Below are positions 29,083 through 39,336 of a stretch of 64,000 nt of DNA, piece after piece. The position numbers were made by a program, and so were the translations under genes. The stretch's first letter is position 1. Each line of letters starts with the position of its first letter. Under the pieces are notes generated by a model. It saw only the letters and a program-made list of their open reading frames with translations. It had not been told where the DNA came from and did not search any database. Source of the stretch: Acinetobacter sp. A47. GTDB taxonomy: Bacteria; Pseudomonadota; Gammaproteobacteria; Pseudomonadales; Moraxellaceae. The stretch is taken from NCBI RefSeq assembly GCF_000805455.1, contig NZ_JSUS01000032.1:434001-498000 (forward strand), given 5' to 3'.

Positions 29083-30438
29083 TTATAAACGCATGAAGTC
29101 GTTAAATAAAGCCAAAAGCATCATGCTACCGAGCAGTAACATACCAACTTTTAGACCAAACATCTGTATTTGTTCAGAAACAGGTTTACCACGAATTGCT
29201 TCGATAAAGTAGTACACCAGATGACCACCATCAAGCATCGGAATCGGCAACAAGTTTAAAATTCCCAGGCTGACACTCATCAAAGCCATGAACGAAATAA
29301 AGGTTTGCCATCCCATTTCAGCACTCTGGCCTGCCACTTTGGCAATCGTAATTGGCCCAGACAAATTATCCAGTCCGATCAGGCCCCGTACCATCTTGAT
29401 GATAGAGTTAAAAATCATGCCTGAAAGCTGTGCTGTTTTGTCGAATGCAACACCCAGTGCTTCTACTGGCGTATATTGAATGGTTTGCTTATATTCAGCC
29501 GGAATCGTGATTTTACCTGCATCACTTTTCACACCAAGCACACCAGTCATATTCCCCATATTGTCACGTTGGCCTTGTGGCATAACTTGCAAGTGCACAA
29601 GTTGCCCCTGACGCAACACATCAATATTCAGCAATTTTTCAGGCGAGCCTTGAACCACATCCACCACATCAAACCAGTCTTTCATTGCCACATTATCGAT
29701 AGCAACAATCTGGTCACCCACTTTCATGCCTTGACGTATCGCTGCCCCATCTGCACTCAGTTCTTTGACTTTGGCAGGAATCACCGGACGGTAAGGCAAG
29801 AACCCCAGCACATCTAATGGCGACTGGCTTTGATCTTTCAGAAAATCTTTAATCGGTAAGCTAAACTGTTTTTCAGTCCCTGCACGATCAACAATGATCG
29901 AGACCTGACCTGTTTCACCTACACGGTTGACCAGTGCATAGTTCAGCTTTTCCCATGTTGGTGTTGTTTGCCCATCCACATTGACAATTTTGTCACCTAC
30001 TTGTAAATCTACCTGAGCAGCAGGTGTGTTTGGCACGATTTTACCAATCCGGGTATTTAACTGCTCCTGTGCAGGCAAGAACAGTATCCAGAACAGGAAA
30101 ACCGCAAAAAACAGGTTGATCAATGGTCCGGCAGCAACAATGGCGATGCGTTTCCAAGGTGACTGCCGGTTAAATGCATAGGGTAAATCCTGTTCGGCAA
30201 CATTACCTTCGCGTTCATCCAGCATTTTGACATAACCACCAAGCGGCAAGGCAGAAAGCTGATACTGGATACCAGATTTCTTAGATTGCCATTTTAACAA
30301 GGTAGGTCCAAAACCAATGGAGTAAACCAGTACCTTGACACCTAACTTGCGAGCAACCCAATAATGGCCAAATTCATGAATTGCGATCAGGGGACCGAGC
30401 AACAAAATCGCTGCAACAATCATAAATAGTGCATTCAT
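29083..30438 (-). CDS. rseP: Site-2 intramembrane protease RseP
   Basis: Inner-membrane zinc metalloprotease that cleaves anti-sigma factors and signal-peptide remnants. The zinc motif HEFGH is at residues 21-25 in TM1. Two periplasmic PDZ domains follow (IGKIVPNTPAAQVDLQVGDKIV and KVKELSADGAAIRQGMKVGDQIV), and the second metal motif PIPMLDGGHLVYY lies near residue 400. 451 residues, as in E. coli. It starts six bases after dxr. Confidence 0.96.
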   Translation of the reverse strand: MNALFMIVAAILLLGPLIAIHEFGHYWVARKLGVKVLVYSIGFGPTLLKWQSKKSGIQYQLSALPLGGYVKMLDEREGNVAEQDLPYAFNRQSPWKRIAIVAAGPLINLFFAVFLFWILFLPAQEQLNTRIGKIVPNTPAAQVDLQVGDKIVNVDGQTTPTWEKLNYALVNRVGETGQVSIIVDRAGTEKQFSLPIKDFLKDQSQSPLDVLGFLPYRPVIPAKVKELSADGAAIRQGMKVGDQIVAIDNVAMKDWFDVVDVVQGSPEKLLNIDVLRQGQLVHLQVMPQGQRDNMGNMTGVLGVKSDAGKITIPAEYKQTIQYTPVEALGVAFDKTAQLSGMIFNSIIKMVRGLIGLDNLSGPITIAKVAGQSAEMGWQTFISFMALMSVSLGILNLLPIPMLDGGHLVYYFIEAIRGKPVSEQIQMFGLKVGMLLLGSMMLLALFNDFMRL

Positions 30439-30443
30439 ACGAT

Positions 30444-31640
30444 TTAGCCTCCTATACCCACAATATATTTTTCCGCAATCTGCCTAGCGATCATATCAGT
30501 CTGCAAAATGATGTCTATGTTTTCTGCTTTGGCATTTTGTACAGCTTGCAAAGTATGATCGACCACTTGAGGAATTTCAGTGAACCGGATATTTTGTTGC
30601 AAAAATGCAGCAACTGCAATTTCGTTGGCTGCATTTAATACTGTCGGTGCCAGACCACCTGCCCGCATGGCCTGACGGGCCAGATCCAGAGCAGGAAACT
30701 TAACAATATCAGGTTCCTGAAAATTCAACTGCGCCGTATCGAACAGATTTAACGCCGGAACATCCGTTGCTATCCGTTTAGGCCAAGCCAAAGCATGCGC
30801 GATTGGCGTACACATGTCCGGGTTACCCATTTGTGCCAAAGTTGAACCATCCACATATTGCACCATCGAGTGAATAATACTTTGTGGATGAACAACAACT
30901 GTAACAAAATGTTCTGATATTGAAAACAAATGACATGCTTCGATCAATTCCAGCCCTTTATTCATCAAGGTGGCAGAATCTACCGAGATTTTTTGTCCCA
31001 TTGACCAGTTTGGGTGCTTGCAGGCCTGTTGCGGTGTGACATCATGCAACTGCGCCAGAGAATGATTGAGGAACGGACCGCCAGATGCTGTCAGCAAAAT
31101 ACGGGAAACGCCCAGTTGCGGTTGCCCCGTTCTTTCAGCATTTAAATAGTCATGTGGAAGTGATTGAAAAATCGCATTATGCTCAGAATCAACAGGCAGC
31201 AATAAAGCATTATGTTCACGGGCAGCCTGCATCATGATGTCCCCAGACATCACCAGTGACTCTTTATTGGCCAGCAAAACACGCTTACCTGCTTTTACCG
31301 CAGCCAGTGTCGGCAATAATCCTGCTGCTCCCACAATTGCCGCCATGACAATATCAACATCATTGTATTCGGCAATTGCGATCAAACCAGCCTCACCTGT
31401 CAGGATTTCAATCTTGTTCAAATTTTCCTGATGAAGGCGCTGTTGAAGCTCAGCAGCTTTTTCAGCTGGTACAACTACAACTTTTGGATGATATTTTTTA
31501 CAAACTTCTAAAAGTTCATCTAAACGACTATATGCAGAGACTGCAAATACAGTGTATTGGTCTGGGTGCTGTTCCAGTACTTTTAAGGTACTTTGACCAA
31601 TTGAACCAGTTACACCCAATATACAAACAGCCTGAGTCAT
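30444..31640 (-). CDS. dxr: 1-deoxy-D-xylulose-5-phosphate reductoisomerase
   Basis: Second step of the MEP isoprenoid route, NADPH-dependent. The nucleotide motif GVTGSIGQSTL is at residues 9-19. Metal- and substrate-binding segments LLANKESLVMSG, PVDSEHNAIFQ and MGQKISVDSATLMNKGLELIEACHLF are intact. 398 residues, normal. Its stop lies directly before rseP and its start abuts the cdsA stop. The later MEP enzyme IspF is also in this window. Confidence 0.96.
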   Translation of the reverse strand: MTQAVCILGVTGSIGQSTLKVLEQHPDQYTVFAVSAYSRLDELLEVCKKYHPKVVVVPAEKAAELQQRLHQENLNKIEILTGEAGLIAIAEYNDVDIVMAAIVGAAGLLPTLAAVKAGKRVLLANKESLVMSGDIMMQAAREHNALLLPVDSEHNAIFQSLPHDYLNAERTGQPQLGVSRILLTASGGPFLNHSLAQLHDVTPQQACKHPNWSMGQKISVDSATLMNKGLELIEACHLFSISEHFVTVVVHPQSIIHSMVQYVDGSTLAQMGNPDMCTPIAHALAWPKRIATDVPALNLFDTAQLNFQEPDIVKFPALDLARQAMRAGGLAPTVLNAANEIAVAAFLQQNIRFTEIPQVVDHTLQAVQNAKAENIDIILQTDMIARQIAEKYIVGIGG

Positions 31641-32465
31641 TTAAAGATCTACACCAATAAGTTTCAAGATATACATGCCTGTTGCAAAGATTGGCGCAGC
31701 AGCAAGTAAGGAGTCAATACGGTCAAGCACACCACCATGCCCAGGAAGCACACGACCGGAATCCTTAATCCCGGCACGACGCTTGATCATGGATTCGAAC
31801 AAATCACCCAGCACGGATGCAAATACGGTTATGATCGAAAGAATCAAGAACAAGACAAGCTGTATAACCGTCAGGTTTAAATAGAAATATTGCACAACCA
31901 GCATAATAATAACGGTAGTTGCAATACCGCCATACAGACCTTCAACCGATTTATTCGGGCTTACTGATGGCGCAAGCTTTTTCTTGCCGAGTTTACGCCC
32001 GACAAAATAAGCACCACTGTCTGCTCCCCATACCAGCAGGAACAGATACATGAGCCACCAAGGCGAGCTATGCCATAAAGCATAAAGTGCGGTAACAGCC
32101 GCAGAAATCAGGATAAAACCAATAATATAAAGAGATGGGTTGTACCAGTTGTCTGACTCAGGATAATTCTTGACCCAATAGATACTGCCCAGCCAGGTCA
32201 AGATAGAGGCCGCCCATAATAAAAGGGCAACATCGTCAAAAAATAATGCGAGTGTTGATACCGCCGCAACACAGCCACCATATACCCAAGCCTTCGGTTT
32301 TGACACAATTGTGGTACTACGTGGCATTAGCTTAAACCACTCGTAGCCAGCAACCCCCGCAGCTAAAATCATAAGCATAAACATTGGATAATGTGATTGC
32401 GTTGCAAACATGCAACTTAAAACAACAGCAACTAACACCAATGCGGTAATAATCCGCTCTAACAT
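31641..32465 (-). CDS. cdsA: Phosphatidate cytidylyltransferase
   Basis: Makes CDP-diacylglycerol for phospholipid synthesis at the inner membrane. The protein is a polytopic membrane protein with eight or so hydrophobic segments and the C-terminal CTP-transferase signature GVLDRIDSLLAAAPIF preceded by SGRVLPGHG. 274 residues, normal. It lies between uppS and dxr with no spacing. Confidence 0.95.
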   Translation of the reverse strand: MLERIITALVLVAVVLSCMFATQSHYPMFMLMILAAGVAGYEWFKLMPRSTTIVSKPKAWVYGGCVAAVSTLALFFDDVALLLWAASILTWLGSIYWVKNYPESDNWYNPSLYIIGFILISAAVTALYALWHSSPWWLMYLFLLVWGADSGAYFVGRKLGKKKLAPSVSPNKSVEGLYGGIATTVIIMLVVQYFYLNLTVIQLVLFLILSIITVFASVLGDLFESMIKRRAGIKDSGRVLPGHGGVLDRIDSLLAAAPIFATGMYILKLIGVDL

Positions 32466-32467
32466 TA

Positions 32468-33217
32468 TTAATTCTCTATTTTCGCTTGTTGAATCTGTTC
32501 TGATGTCTTGCCAAAGCGTCGTTCACGTCCCGCAAAAACATGAAAAGCATGATCTAACTCTTCAACTGTAAATTCCGGCCACAGGGTATCGGTAAAATAC
32601 AGTTCTGCATAAGCCGCTTGCCAGAGCAAGAAGTTAGATAGACGATAATCCCCCCCTGTACGGATCAAAAGATCGACAGCAGGTAGATCATTTAGACTGA
32701 CATATTTATCAAATAAATCAACACTTATCTGATCTGTATCAAGTTTGCCTGCAAGCGCATCCTGAGCAATCATTTTTGCAGCCTGAGCCATATCCCACAT
32801 TCCGCCATAACTAATGGCGATTGTCAGGGTCATGGAGTTGTGAACTGCAGTTTTCTGTTCAGCGTATTGCATTAAATCACGCAGTTTATCTGATAACCGA
32901 GAACGGTCACCAATGAAACGGAGCGCAATATTAAACTTTTCCATACGAGGCAGTTGCTCATGAATTGTTTCTTCCAACAATTGCATAAGTAAATCAACTT
33001 CGTATTGAGGACGATTCCAGTTTTCACTTGAAAAAGCAAAAACGGTCAAGGCTTGAATGCCGACTTTTTTGCAATGCTCAACAATGGGATCAAGGACATT
33101 TTTACCTTCACGGTGTCCATCACCTTTTTGCATGTGCTTTTTTTTGGCAAATCGATTGTTGCCATCCATGATGATGGCAACATGTTGAGGAAGAAGCTGT
33201 TCTTCTTGCAAGGTCAT
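32468..33217 (-). CDS. uppS: Undecaprenyl diphosphate synthase
   Basis: Cis-prenyltransferase that makes the C55 lipid carrier for peptidoglycan and surface polymers. The catalytic Asp is in IIMDGNNRFAKKK (Asp18). The usual motif is MDGNGRWA, so the Gly-to-Asn and Trp-to-Phe differences are notable. Other motifs are FAFSSENWNRP and LLIRTGGDYRLSNFLLWQAAYAELYF. 249 residues, normal. It sits between frr and cdsA. Confidence 0.95.
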   Translation of the reverse strand: MTLQEEQLLPQHVAIIMDGNNRFAKKKHMQKGDGHREGKNVLDPIVEHCKKVGIQALTVFAFSSENWNRPQYEVDLLMQLLEETIHEQLPRMEKFNIALRFIGDRSRLSDKLRDLMQYAEQKTAVHNSMTLTIAISYGGMWDMAQAAKMIAQDALAGKLDTDQISVDLFDKYVSLNDLPAVDLLIRTGGDYRLSNFLLWQAAYAELYFTDTLWPEFTVEELDHAFHVFAGRERRFGKTSEQIQQAKIEN

Positions 33218-33222
33218 AAAAA

Positions 33223-33777
33223 TCAGACCTTCATCAATTCTGCTTCTTTTGCTGCAAGACGCTTGTCTACTTCTGCAACATATTTATCTGTGATTTTTTG
33301 AATGTCATCACCTGCACGGCGCTCATCATCTTCAGAAATTTCTTTTTCTTTCAAGAGCGCCTTGATATCACCGAGCACATCACGACGGATATTACGGATC
33401 GCAACCTTGGCATTTTCAGCTTCAGAACGGGCAACCTTCTGCATGTCACGACGTGTTTCTTCGGTCAAGGCAGGTAATGGCACACGAATCGAATCAGCCG
33501 TAATCGGGTTTAAACCCAAATCGCTTTCACGAATAGCCTTATCAATCGCAGCAACCATGGTGCGTTCAAATGGTTGAACAATTAGCGTACGAGAATCTTC
33601 AACACCAACGTTCGCCACCTGGTTTAACGGAACATCAGAGCCATAGTAAGGAACCATCACGCCATTTAGGATCGATGGATGAGCACGGCCAGTACGAACC
33701 TTGGCAAAACCCTGATCTAAAGAATCAAGAGTTTTCTGCATGCGTTGTTCGCTGTCTTTTTTGAGATCGTTAATCAT
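33223..33777 (-). CDS. frr: Ribosome recycling factor
   Basis: Splits post-termination ribosomes with EF-G. The 184-residue three-helix protein has the family segments [19 protein letters not shown] (about residues 28-46) and [33 protein letters not shown] (about 103-136). It is five bases upstream of uppS; pyrH lies 366 bases further upstream. Confidence 0.96.
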   Translation of the reverse strand: MINDLKKDSEQRMQKTLDSLDQGFAKVRTGRAHPSILNGVMVPYYGSDVPLNQVANVGVEDSRTLIVQPFERTMVAAIDKAIRESDLGLNPITADSIRVPLPALTEETRRDMQKVARSEAENAKVAIRNIRRDVLGDIKALLKEKEISEDDERRAGDDIQKITDKYVAEVDKRLAAKEAELMKV

Positions 33778-34144
33778 ATGATCTTCCTTACTTATTCATT
33801 AGGTATTACAAAATATTTAAACGTAGTATAAAGAGCTTTCCGGCTCACGTACATGAGGCGTGATCAACATTTCACAGATGATTGCGACAGAGGATGTTTT
33901 TTAGACGATGCAAGCCTTGTTTTCAGAAATCTAGCCGCGCCAAATAAAATCAACATACTACCACCGCCCCAAAACACCTGACCTTACACAAAGTTCAAAG
34001 CAATGCCTTGTCTTGTTCAGGCATGACTAAGCCTCCTCAAACTTTATTATAAAACTCAACAAGGAGATCGCCATTATTGAGTTTCATATTTAGTTTGTGT
34101 TGTTTTAGCCAATAACACAATGCATGGTGAAATATTAACACCCG
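33778..34144. other. Gap between pyrH and frr
   Basis: 367 bases without a clearly recognised gene. It holds AAACTCAA / TTGAGTTT as a wide-loop inverted repeat near 34048-34088, and one short minus-strand frame (33864-33977). The gap is unusual because these two genes are often adjacent. Confidence 0.5.
33864..33977 (-). CDS. Possible small membrane protein (37 residues)
   Basis: A short frame in the pyrH-frr gap starts at GTG 33977, preceded by AAGG, or at ATG 33956. It reads as a hydrophobic N-terminal half (WGGGSMLILFGAARFL) followed by a basic tail (KTRLASSKK), a pattern typical of small inner-membrane proteins. No homologue is recalled. It could be chance; conservation would decide. Confidence 0.25.
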   Translation of the reverse strand: MFWGGGSMLILFGAARFLKTRLASSKKHPLSQSSVKC

Positions 34145-34873
34145 CTAATTTGTTACGTGAGTCCCCTCTTTTTCACCCATCACCACAGAGAGCAATGCAC
34201 CAGATTTGTTCATGTCAAAAACCTGTAACGGTACATTGTGGTCACGGCATAAACAAATTGCGGTCAGATCCATCACACCCAGCTTTTCATCTAACACCTG
34301 GTCGAAAGTTAAATTGTCATATTTAACTGCATCTTCATATTTGCTTGGATCTTTATTATAAACACCGTCAACCTTGGTCGCTTTTAAGATCAGGTTCGCT
34401 TCAATCTCGATTCCCCGCAGGCAGGCAGCCGTATCGGTGGTAAAGAATGGATTACCTGTACCAGCGACAAAGACACAGACTTCACCCTGGCTTAAGTGAC
34501 GAATCGCATCACGGCTTGAGTATGGTTCAACCACTGTACCAATGGATAGGGCTGACATTAAACGGGTTTTGATATTACGGCGTACCAGTGCATCACGCAT
34601 GGCCAAGCCATTCATTACGGTTGCCAGCATCCCCATCTGGTCACCTGTCACACGTCCAACCAGACCATCTTTTTGCAGCTGGCTACCACGGTATAAGTTA
34701 CCACCACCAACAACGATCCCGACCTGGACACCCAGCCCCACCAAGTGAGCGATTGACAGTGACATCTGATCCAGAACCTGGGCATCAATACCCATATCTT
34801 TATTGCCCGCTAAAGCTTCACCAGAAAGCTTGAGCAAAATTCGTGCATAACGTGGATTTTTAGAAGCTGACAT
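34145..34873 (-). CDS. pyrH: UMP kinase
   Basis: Phosphorylates UMP to UDP; a hexameric amino-acid-kinase fold. Motifs are KLSGEALAG (about residues 14-22), [13 protein letters not shown] (about 55-67) and [19 protein letters not shown] (about 137-155). 242 residues, normal. It begins the minus-strand operon that runs through frr and the envelope genes. Confidence 0.96.
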   Translation of the reverse strand: MSASKNPRYARILLKLSGEALAGNKDMGIDAQVLDQMSLSIAHLVGLGVQVGIVVGGGNLYRGSQLQKDGLVGRVTGDQMGMLATVMNGLAMRDALVRRNIKTRLMSALSIGTVVEPYSSRDAIRHLSQGEVCVFVAGTGNPFFTTDTAACLRGIEIEANLILKATKVDGVYNKDPSKYEDAVKYDNLTFDQVLDEKLGVMDLTAICLCRDHNVPLQVFDMNKSGALLSVVMGEKEGTHVTN

Positions 34874-34925
34874 ACTTTTACTCCAAACCGACCAATCTCT
34901 AAATTTTCTTCAATTTAATTCAACA

Positions 34926-36269
34926 TCAAGCAGATTTAATCTGAATTAACTTTGCAAATAAGTCGTACTCATCTGCATCGGTAATTTCGACTTCAAGCAA
35001 GTCACCAGCCTTAATCACACTCTTATCAATATCTTCAACAAAAACATTGCCATCAATTTCCGGGGCATCGGCATATGAACGTGCAACCGCAACCGGGAAT
35101 TCATCTTCCAGGCTATCCACCAGCACTGTCATTTTCTGGCCGATACGCTTTTGTAACTTGGCCGCCGAAATGGCTTGCTGCACTTCCATGAAGCGTTCAT
35201 AACGCTCTTGCTTGATCTCTTCTGGCACATGATCAGGCAGATCATTGGCTGTGGCGCCCTCAACCGGTGAGTAGGTAAAGCAGCCAACACGATCCAGTTG
35301 CGCTTCTTTTAACCACTCCAGCAAAATCTGGAAGTCTTCTTCAGTCTCACCCGGGAAACCGACCACAAACGTTGAGCGAATCACCAGTTCCGGGCATTTT
35401 TCACGCCACAATTTAAGGCGTTCCAGGGTATTTTCACTATGGGCTGGTCGCTTCATCAATTTGAGGATGCGCGGACTGGCATGCTGAAAAGGAATATCCA
35501 GATATGGCAGGATTTTGCCTTGTGCCATCAAGTCAATGGCAGCATCCACATGCGGATATGGATAGACATAATGCAAACGCACCCAGATGCCTAACTGGCC
35601 CAGCGCTTCACACATGTCATAGAATTTGGTTTTGACCGGCTGGCCATTCCAGAAATCCAGCTTGTATTTGGTGTCTACACCATAAGCTGAAGTGTCTTGA
35701 GAAATCACCAGAATTTCTTTTACGCCGGCACGTTTCAATGCTGCCGCTTCATCCAGCACTTTCCCGACCGGACGGGACACAAGGTCACCACGCATACTTG
35801 GGATAATGCAGAATGTACAGCGGTGATTACAGCCTTCCGAGATTTTGAGATAGGCATAATGCTTTGGTGTTAAACGAACACCCTGTTCAGGAACCAAATC
35901 AATAAACGGGTTATGTTTTGGCGGTGCCGGTACATATTCATGTACGGCTTCCATTACATCCTGATAGGCTGCTGCACCTGTTACTTTCAGAACATTGGGG
36001 TGCATCTGGCGAATTTTGTCTTCGTCTTTACCTAAACAGCCGGTAACAATGACCCGGCCATTTTCGCTCATGGCTTCGCCAATCGCATCTAAAGACTCTT
36101 GTACTGCAGATTCAATAAAACCACAGGTATTAACAACAACCAGATCCGCACCATCATAATCTGATGCAACTTGATAACCTTCAGTCTTTAACTGAGTTAA
36201 AATTCGTTCAGAATCTACCAATGCCTTAGGACAACCTAAAGATACAAAACCGACTTTGGGGGTCTTCAT
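34926..36269 (-). CDS. rimO: Ribosomal protein S12 methylthiotransferase RimO
   Basis: Radical-SAM enzyme that adds a methylthio group to Asp of ribosomal protein S12. The N-terminal UPF0004 domain carries [20 protein letters not shown] and VTGCLGKDE cysteines (first 4Fe-4S cluster). The SAM cluster motif is [15 protein letters not shown] (about residue 146) and a TRAM domain ends the chain. The start at 36269 ([14 protein letters not shown]) matches homologues, giving 447 residues; the open frame extends 32 codons upstream. Confidence 0.95.
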   Translation of the reverse strand: MKTPKVGFVSLGCPKALVDSERILTQLKTEGYQVASDYDGADLVVVNTCGFIESAVQESLDAIGEAMSENGRVIVTGCLGKDEDKIRQMHPNVLKVTGAAAYQDVMEAVHEYVPAPPKHNPFIDLVPEQGVRLTPKHYAYLKISEGCNHRCTFCIIPSMRGDLVSRPVGKVLDEAAALKRAGVKEILVISQDTSAYGVDTKYKLDFWNGQPVKTKFYDMCEALGQLGIWVRLHYVYPYPHVDAAIDLMAQGKILPYLDIPFQHASPRILKLMKRPAHSENTLERLKLWREKCPELVIRSTFVVGFPGETEEDFQILLEWLKEAQLDRVGCFTYSPVEGATANDLPDHVPEEIKQERYERFMEVQQAISAAKLQKRIGQKMTVLVDSLEDEFPVAVARSYADAPEIDGNVFVEDIDKSVIKAGDLLEVEITDADEYDLFAKLIQIKSA

Positions 36270-36501
36270 GAATCTGCGCTCCACTTGAATCGGCGTATTG
36301 TATGACTTTTCTCGGCTTACGCATAGCCGCAAAGCCATCTCTTTGTGTAATGCACCAAAATACAACCGAAATTTTAAATAAAATCCCCAATTGCACCATT
36401 TTAGAACATAATAAATTATTGAAATTGCCGTATGTATGTGAAAAATACCGTATTCAACTGTTCTCTCCTCATTAAGTTATTGAAATCTAGTTAATACAAA
36501 G

Positions 36502-36518
36502 TTGGCTTGCATTTTGCA
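36502..36518 (+). promoter_or_regulatory. Sigma-54-type promoter of ntrBC
   Basis: The sequence TTGGCTTGCATTTTGCA has GG and GC exactly ten bases apart, and matches the consensus YTGGCACG-N4-TTGCW except for AC to TT. It lies about 80 bases upstream of ntrB on the right strand. Confidence 0.6.
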
Positions 36519-36598
36519 TACAGTACATTTTAGAAGTTCATGGCTAATCATTAAAAATTTATATTTATTGCGCCATTTTAAGACAGGATGATTCACAA

Positions 36599-37705
36599 AT
36601 GGATCAACAGAACATTATCGACTATCGGCTACTGGTGGATAACCTGACCACAGCCATTTTACTGGTCGATAGTCAGCTTAATATTTTTTATTTAAATTCT
36701 GCTTGTGAAGCATTATTTGATATCAGTCTGCTGCGTGCATCGGGCCAGCCTGTTCTTAATTTATTACATGCACACGATGATCCCTTTAACACGCATGAGG
36801 CCCTGTTAAATACCTTGCATAGCGGACAGCACTATACCCGTCGTGAAGCCGTGATCAATGTTAACTTTAAAACGATCCATGTGGACTATACCGCTTCCCA
36901 GCTGAATGCAGGCAAAAGCTACCATCCGCTTTTATTGATCGAGCTAAACCCGATCGACCGTATGTTAAAGATTTCCAAGGAAGAAAATCTGGTGCAACAG
37001 CATCAGGTGGCACGCCAGCTGGTTCGCGGCGTGGCCCATGAAATTAAAAATCCGTTAGCCGGCATCCGTGGTGCAACCCAATTACTGGCACGTAGTTTAA
37101 ATGATGACCGGTATGGCGAGTTTACCGACATTATTATCAGTGAAGTAGACCGTTTGACCAATCTGGCAGATACCATGCTGGGTTCACGTCAACTGCCAAG
37201 CTATGAACATGTCAATGTCCATGAACCTCTGGAACGGGTTCGTTCACTAATTGCCAACCAGACCAAAAAGAAAATCAGGATCACCCGTGATTATGACCTG
37301 TCCTTACCCGATGTGATGGCTGACCGTGATCAGCTGATCCAGGTCATGCTCAACATTAGCGTCAATGCCGTACAGGCCATGACCGAAAATAAAGAATTTT
37401 TTACCGATGCTGAACCCGAGCTGGTACTGAGAACCCGTATCCAGCGTCTGGTGACCATTAATGGTGTGCTGAACCGTTCCGCCGTACGGATAGATATTCA
37501 GGACAATGGTCCCGGTGTGCCTGAAAGCATTCTGGAATCTGTATTTTATCCGTTGGTAACAGGACGCGCCAAAGGGACTGGTCTGGGACTCAGTATTGCT
37601 CAAAATATCATGCATCAACATAACGGAATGATTGAATGTCAGTCAGTTCCGGGAAAAACCGTATTTAGCTTATATCTACCTTGGGAGTTAAACCATGTCA
37701 CGTAA
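36599..37705 (+). CDS. ntrB: Nitrogen-regulation sensor kinase NtrB
   Basis: Soluble histidine kinase/phosphatase that controls NtrC according to nitrogen status through PII. A PAS domain (about residues 8-110) is followed by the phospho-acceptor His147 in VAHEIKNPLAGIRGATQLL, an N box (LINISVNAVQAM-type, about residue 260) and ATP-binding GPGVPESILESVFYPLVTGRAKGTGLGLSI. 368 residues, near E. coli GlnL. There is no transmembrane segment. It overlaps ntrC by 11 bases and is not next to glnA. Confidence 0.93.
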   Translation: MDQQNIIDYRLLVDNLTTAILLVDSQLNIFYLNSACEALFDISLLRASGQPVLNLLHAHDDPFNTHEALLNTLHSGQHYTRREAVINVNFKTIHVDYTASQLNAGKSYHPLLLIELNPIDRMLKISKEENLVQQHQVARQLVRGVAHEIKNPLAGIRGATQLLARSLNDDRYGEFTDIIISEVDRLTNLADTMLGSRQLPSYEHVNVHEPLERVRSLIANQTKKKIRITRDYDLSLPDVMADRDQLIQVMLNISVNAVQAMTENKEFFTDAEPELVLRTRIQRLVTINGVLNRSAVRIDIQDNGPGVPESILESVFYPLVTGRAKGTGLGLSIAQNIMHQHNGMIECQSVPGKTVFSLYLPWELNHVT

Positions 37706-39191
37706 TAAAATTTGGGTAATAGATGATGATCGTGCCATGCGTTGGGTACTCGAAAAAACTTTCAAAGAAGAGGGTTTTGATGTTACCAACTTTGAAGAAG
37801 CCCAGACTGCACTGGAACGCTTGCATGAGGATGCACCCGATGTGATCCTGACCGATATCCGCATGCCCGGGATTGATGGCCTGACCTTCTTGTCTAAAGT
37901 AAAAAACAGTCATCCCGACTTGCCTGTCATCATCATGACCGCACATTCTGACCTGGAGTCTGCGGTCTCAAGCTATCAAACCGGCGCATTTGAGTATTTA
38001 CCCAAACCATTTGATATTGATGAAGCATTAGCGCTGGTGAATCGTGCCATTTTGCACATCAATAAATTACAGCAACAAGAAGCTGCAACCAAAGCCGCCT
38101 CACCGTTACAATCCACCGAGATCATTGGTGAATCACCTGCCATGCAGGAAGTGTTCCGCGCCATTGGCCGCCTGTCACAATCACATATTACAGTCCTGAT
38201 TAATGGTGAATCGGGTACAGGTAAAGAGCTGGTCGCCCATGCCTTGCACAAGCATTCTCCACGCCGTGCCAAACCCTTTATTGCCCTGAATATGGCGGCA
38301 ATCCCGAAAGACCTGATCGAAACCGAACTCTTCGGACATGAAAAAGGTGCATTTACAGGCGCAAATACCCAGCATCAAGGCCGCTTTGAACAGGCCAACG
38401 GCGGTACTTTATTCCTGGATGAAATTGGTGACATGCCATTTGAGACCCAGACACGCTTGCTTCGTGTTTTGGCGGATGGCGAATTCTACCGTGTAGGAGG
38501 TCACATTCCTGTAAAAGTAGATGTCCGTATTGTGGCTGCGACACATCAGGATCTGGAAAAACTGGTCAATGAAGGCCGCTTCCGTGAAGACCTTTACCAC
38601 CGCCTGAATGTGATCCGCATTCATATCCCGAAACTGTCGCACCGTAGCGAAGACATTCCGATGCTGGCACAACATTTCTTGGCCCGTGCCGGTAAGGAGC
38701 TTGGGGTCAGCCCAAAAATATTGCGGACTGAAACTACAGATTATATGCAGCAACTGCCTTGGCCCGGTAATGTACGGCAACTGGAAAATACCTGTCGCTG
38801 GCTAACAGTGATGATTACAGGGCGAGAGGTTTACCCTGAAGATTTACCTGCCGAACTGAAGCAGGCTTCCGTACAGAAAACCGGCGACCAGCAAGCTGCC
38901 TCAGCAACCAGCCCGGCACTGGTTGAACGGATTGCAGTACATCACTGGGATGAGTTGCTTGGCCAATGGGCTATCCAGAAGCTCAAAAACGGCGAGATGA
39001 AAATTCTGGACATTGCCACACCAATGTTTGAACGCACCCTGATTAATGCCGCCCTGCAGCAAACCCGTGGCCGTAAGCGCCATGCCGCTGAACTCCTCGG
39101 CTGGGGACGTAACACCTTGACCCGAAAACTCAAGGAACTCGGCATGGACTCTGCCGATGATGAGGATGAAGAAGAAAGCCGTTCCGCATAA
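37695..39191 (+). CDS. ntrC: Nitrogen-regulation response regulator NtrC
   Basis: Sigma-54-dependent activator of nitrogen-scavenging genes. Receiver domain with Asp54 in ILTDIRMPGIDG, AAA+ domain with Walker A GESGTGKELVAHALH (about residue 170), the sigma-54 contact GAFTGA, Walker B GGTLFLDEIGDMP, and a C-terminal Fis-type helix-turn-helix (AAELLGWGRNTLTRKLKELG). 498 residues, normal plus a short linker. The overlap with ntrB indicates translational coupling; a strong terminator follows. Confidence 0.95.
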   Translation: MSRNKIWVIDDDRAMRWVLEKTFKEEGFDVTNFEEAQTALERLHEDAPDVILTDIRMPGIDGLTFLSKVKNSHPDLPVIIMTAHSDLESAVSSYQTGAFEYLPKPFDIDEALALVNRAILHINKLQQQEAATKAASPLQSTEIIGESPAMQEVFRAIGRLSQSHITVLINGESGTGKELVAHALHKHSPRRAKPFIALNMAAIPKDLIETELFGHEKGAFTGANTQHQGRFEQANGGTLFLDEIGDMPFETQTRLLRVLADGEFYRVGGHIPVKVDVRIVAATHQDLEKLVNEGRFREDLYHRLNVIRIHIPKLSHRSEDIPMLAQHFLARAGKELGVSPKILRTETTDYMQQLPWPGNVRQLENTCRWLTVMITGREVYPEDLPAELKQASVQKTGDQQAASATSPALVERIAVHHWDELLGQWAIQKLKNGEMKILDIATPMFERTLINAALQQTRGRKRHAAELLGWGRNTLTRKLKELGMDSADDEDEEESRSA

Positions 39192-39206
39192 AAATGTATA
39201 AAATAC

Positions 39207-39236
39207 AAAAAGCGAGTCTTGATGGCTCGCTTTTTT
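39207..39236 (+). terminator. Terminator after ntrC
   Basis: Stem AAAAAGCGAG / CTCGCTTTTT with a nine-base loop, then TTTTTT run. Confidence 0.8.
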
Positions 39237-39336
39237 ATGGGTTTGAGATGTTTTGAAACACCTGCAAGATTCATAGCCATACAAGTGATATGGTTTTTGT
39301 TATACTAGACTCACCCCAACATCCCCAAAGTAAATA

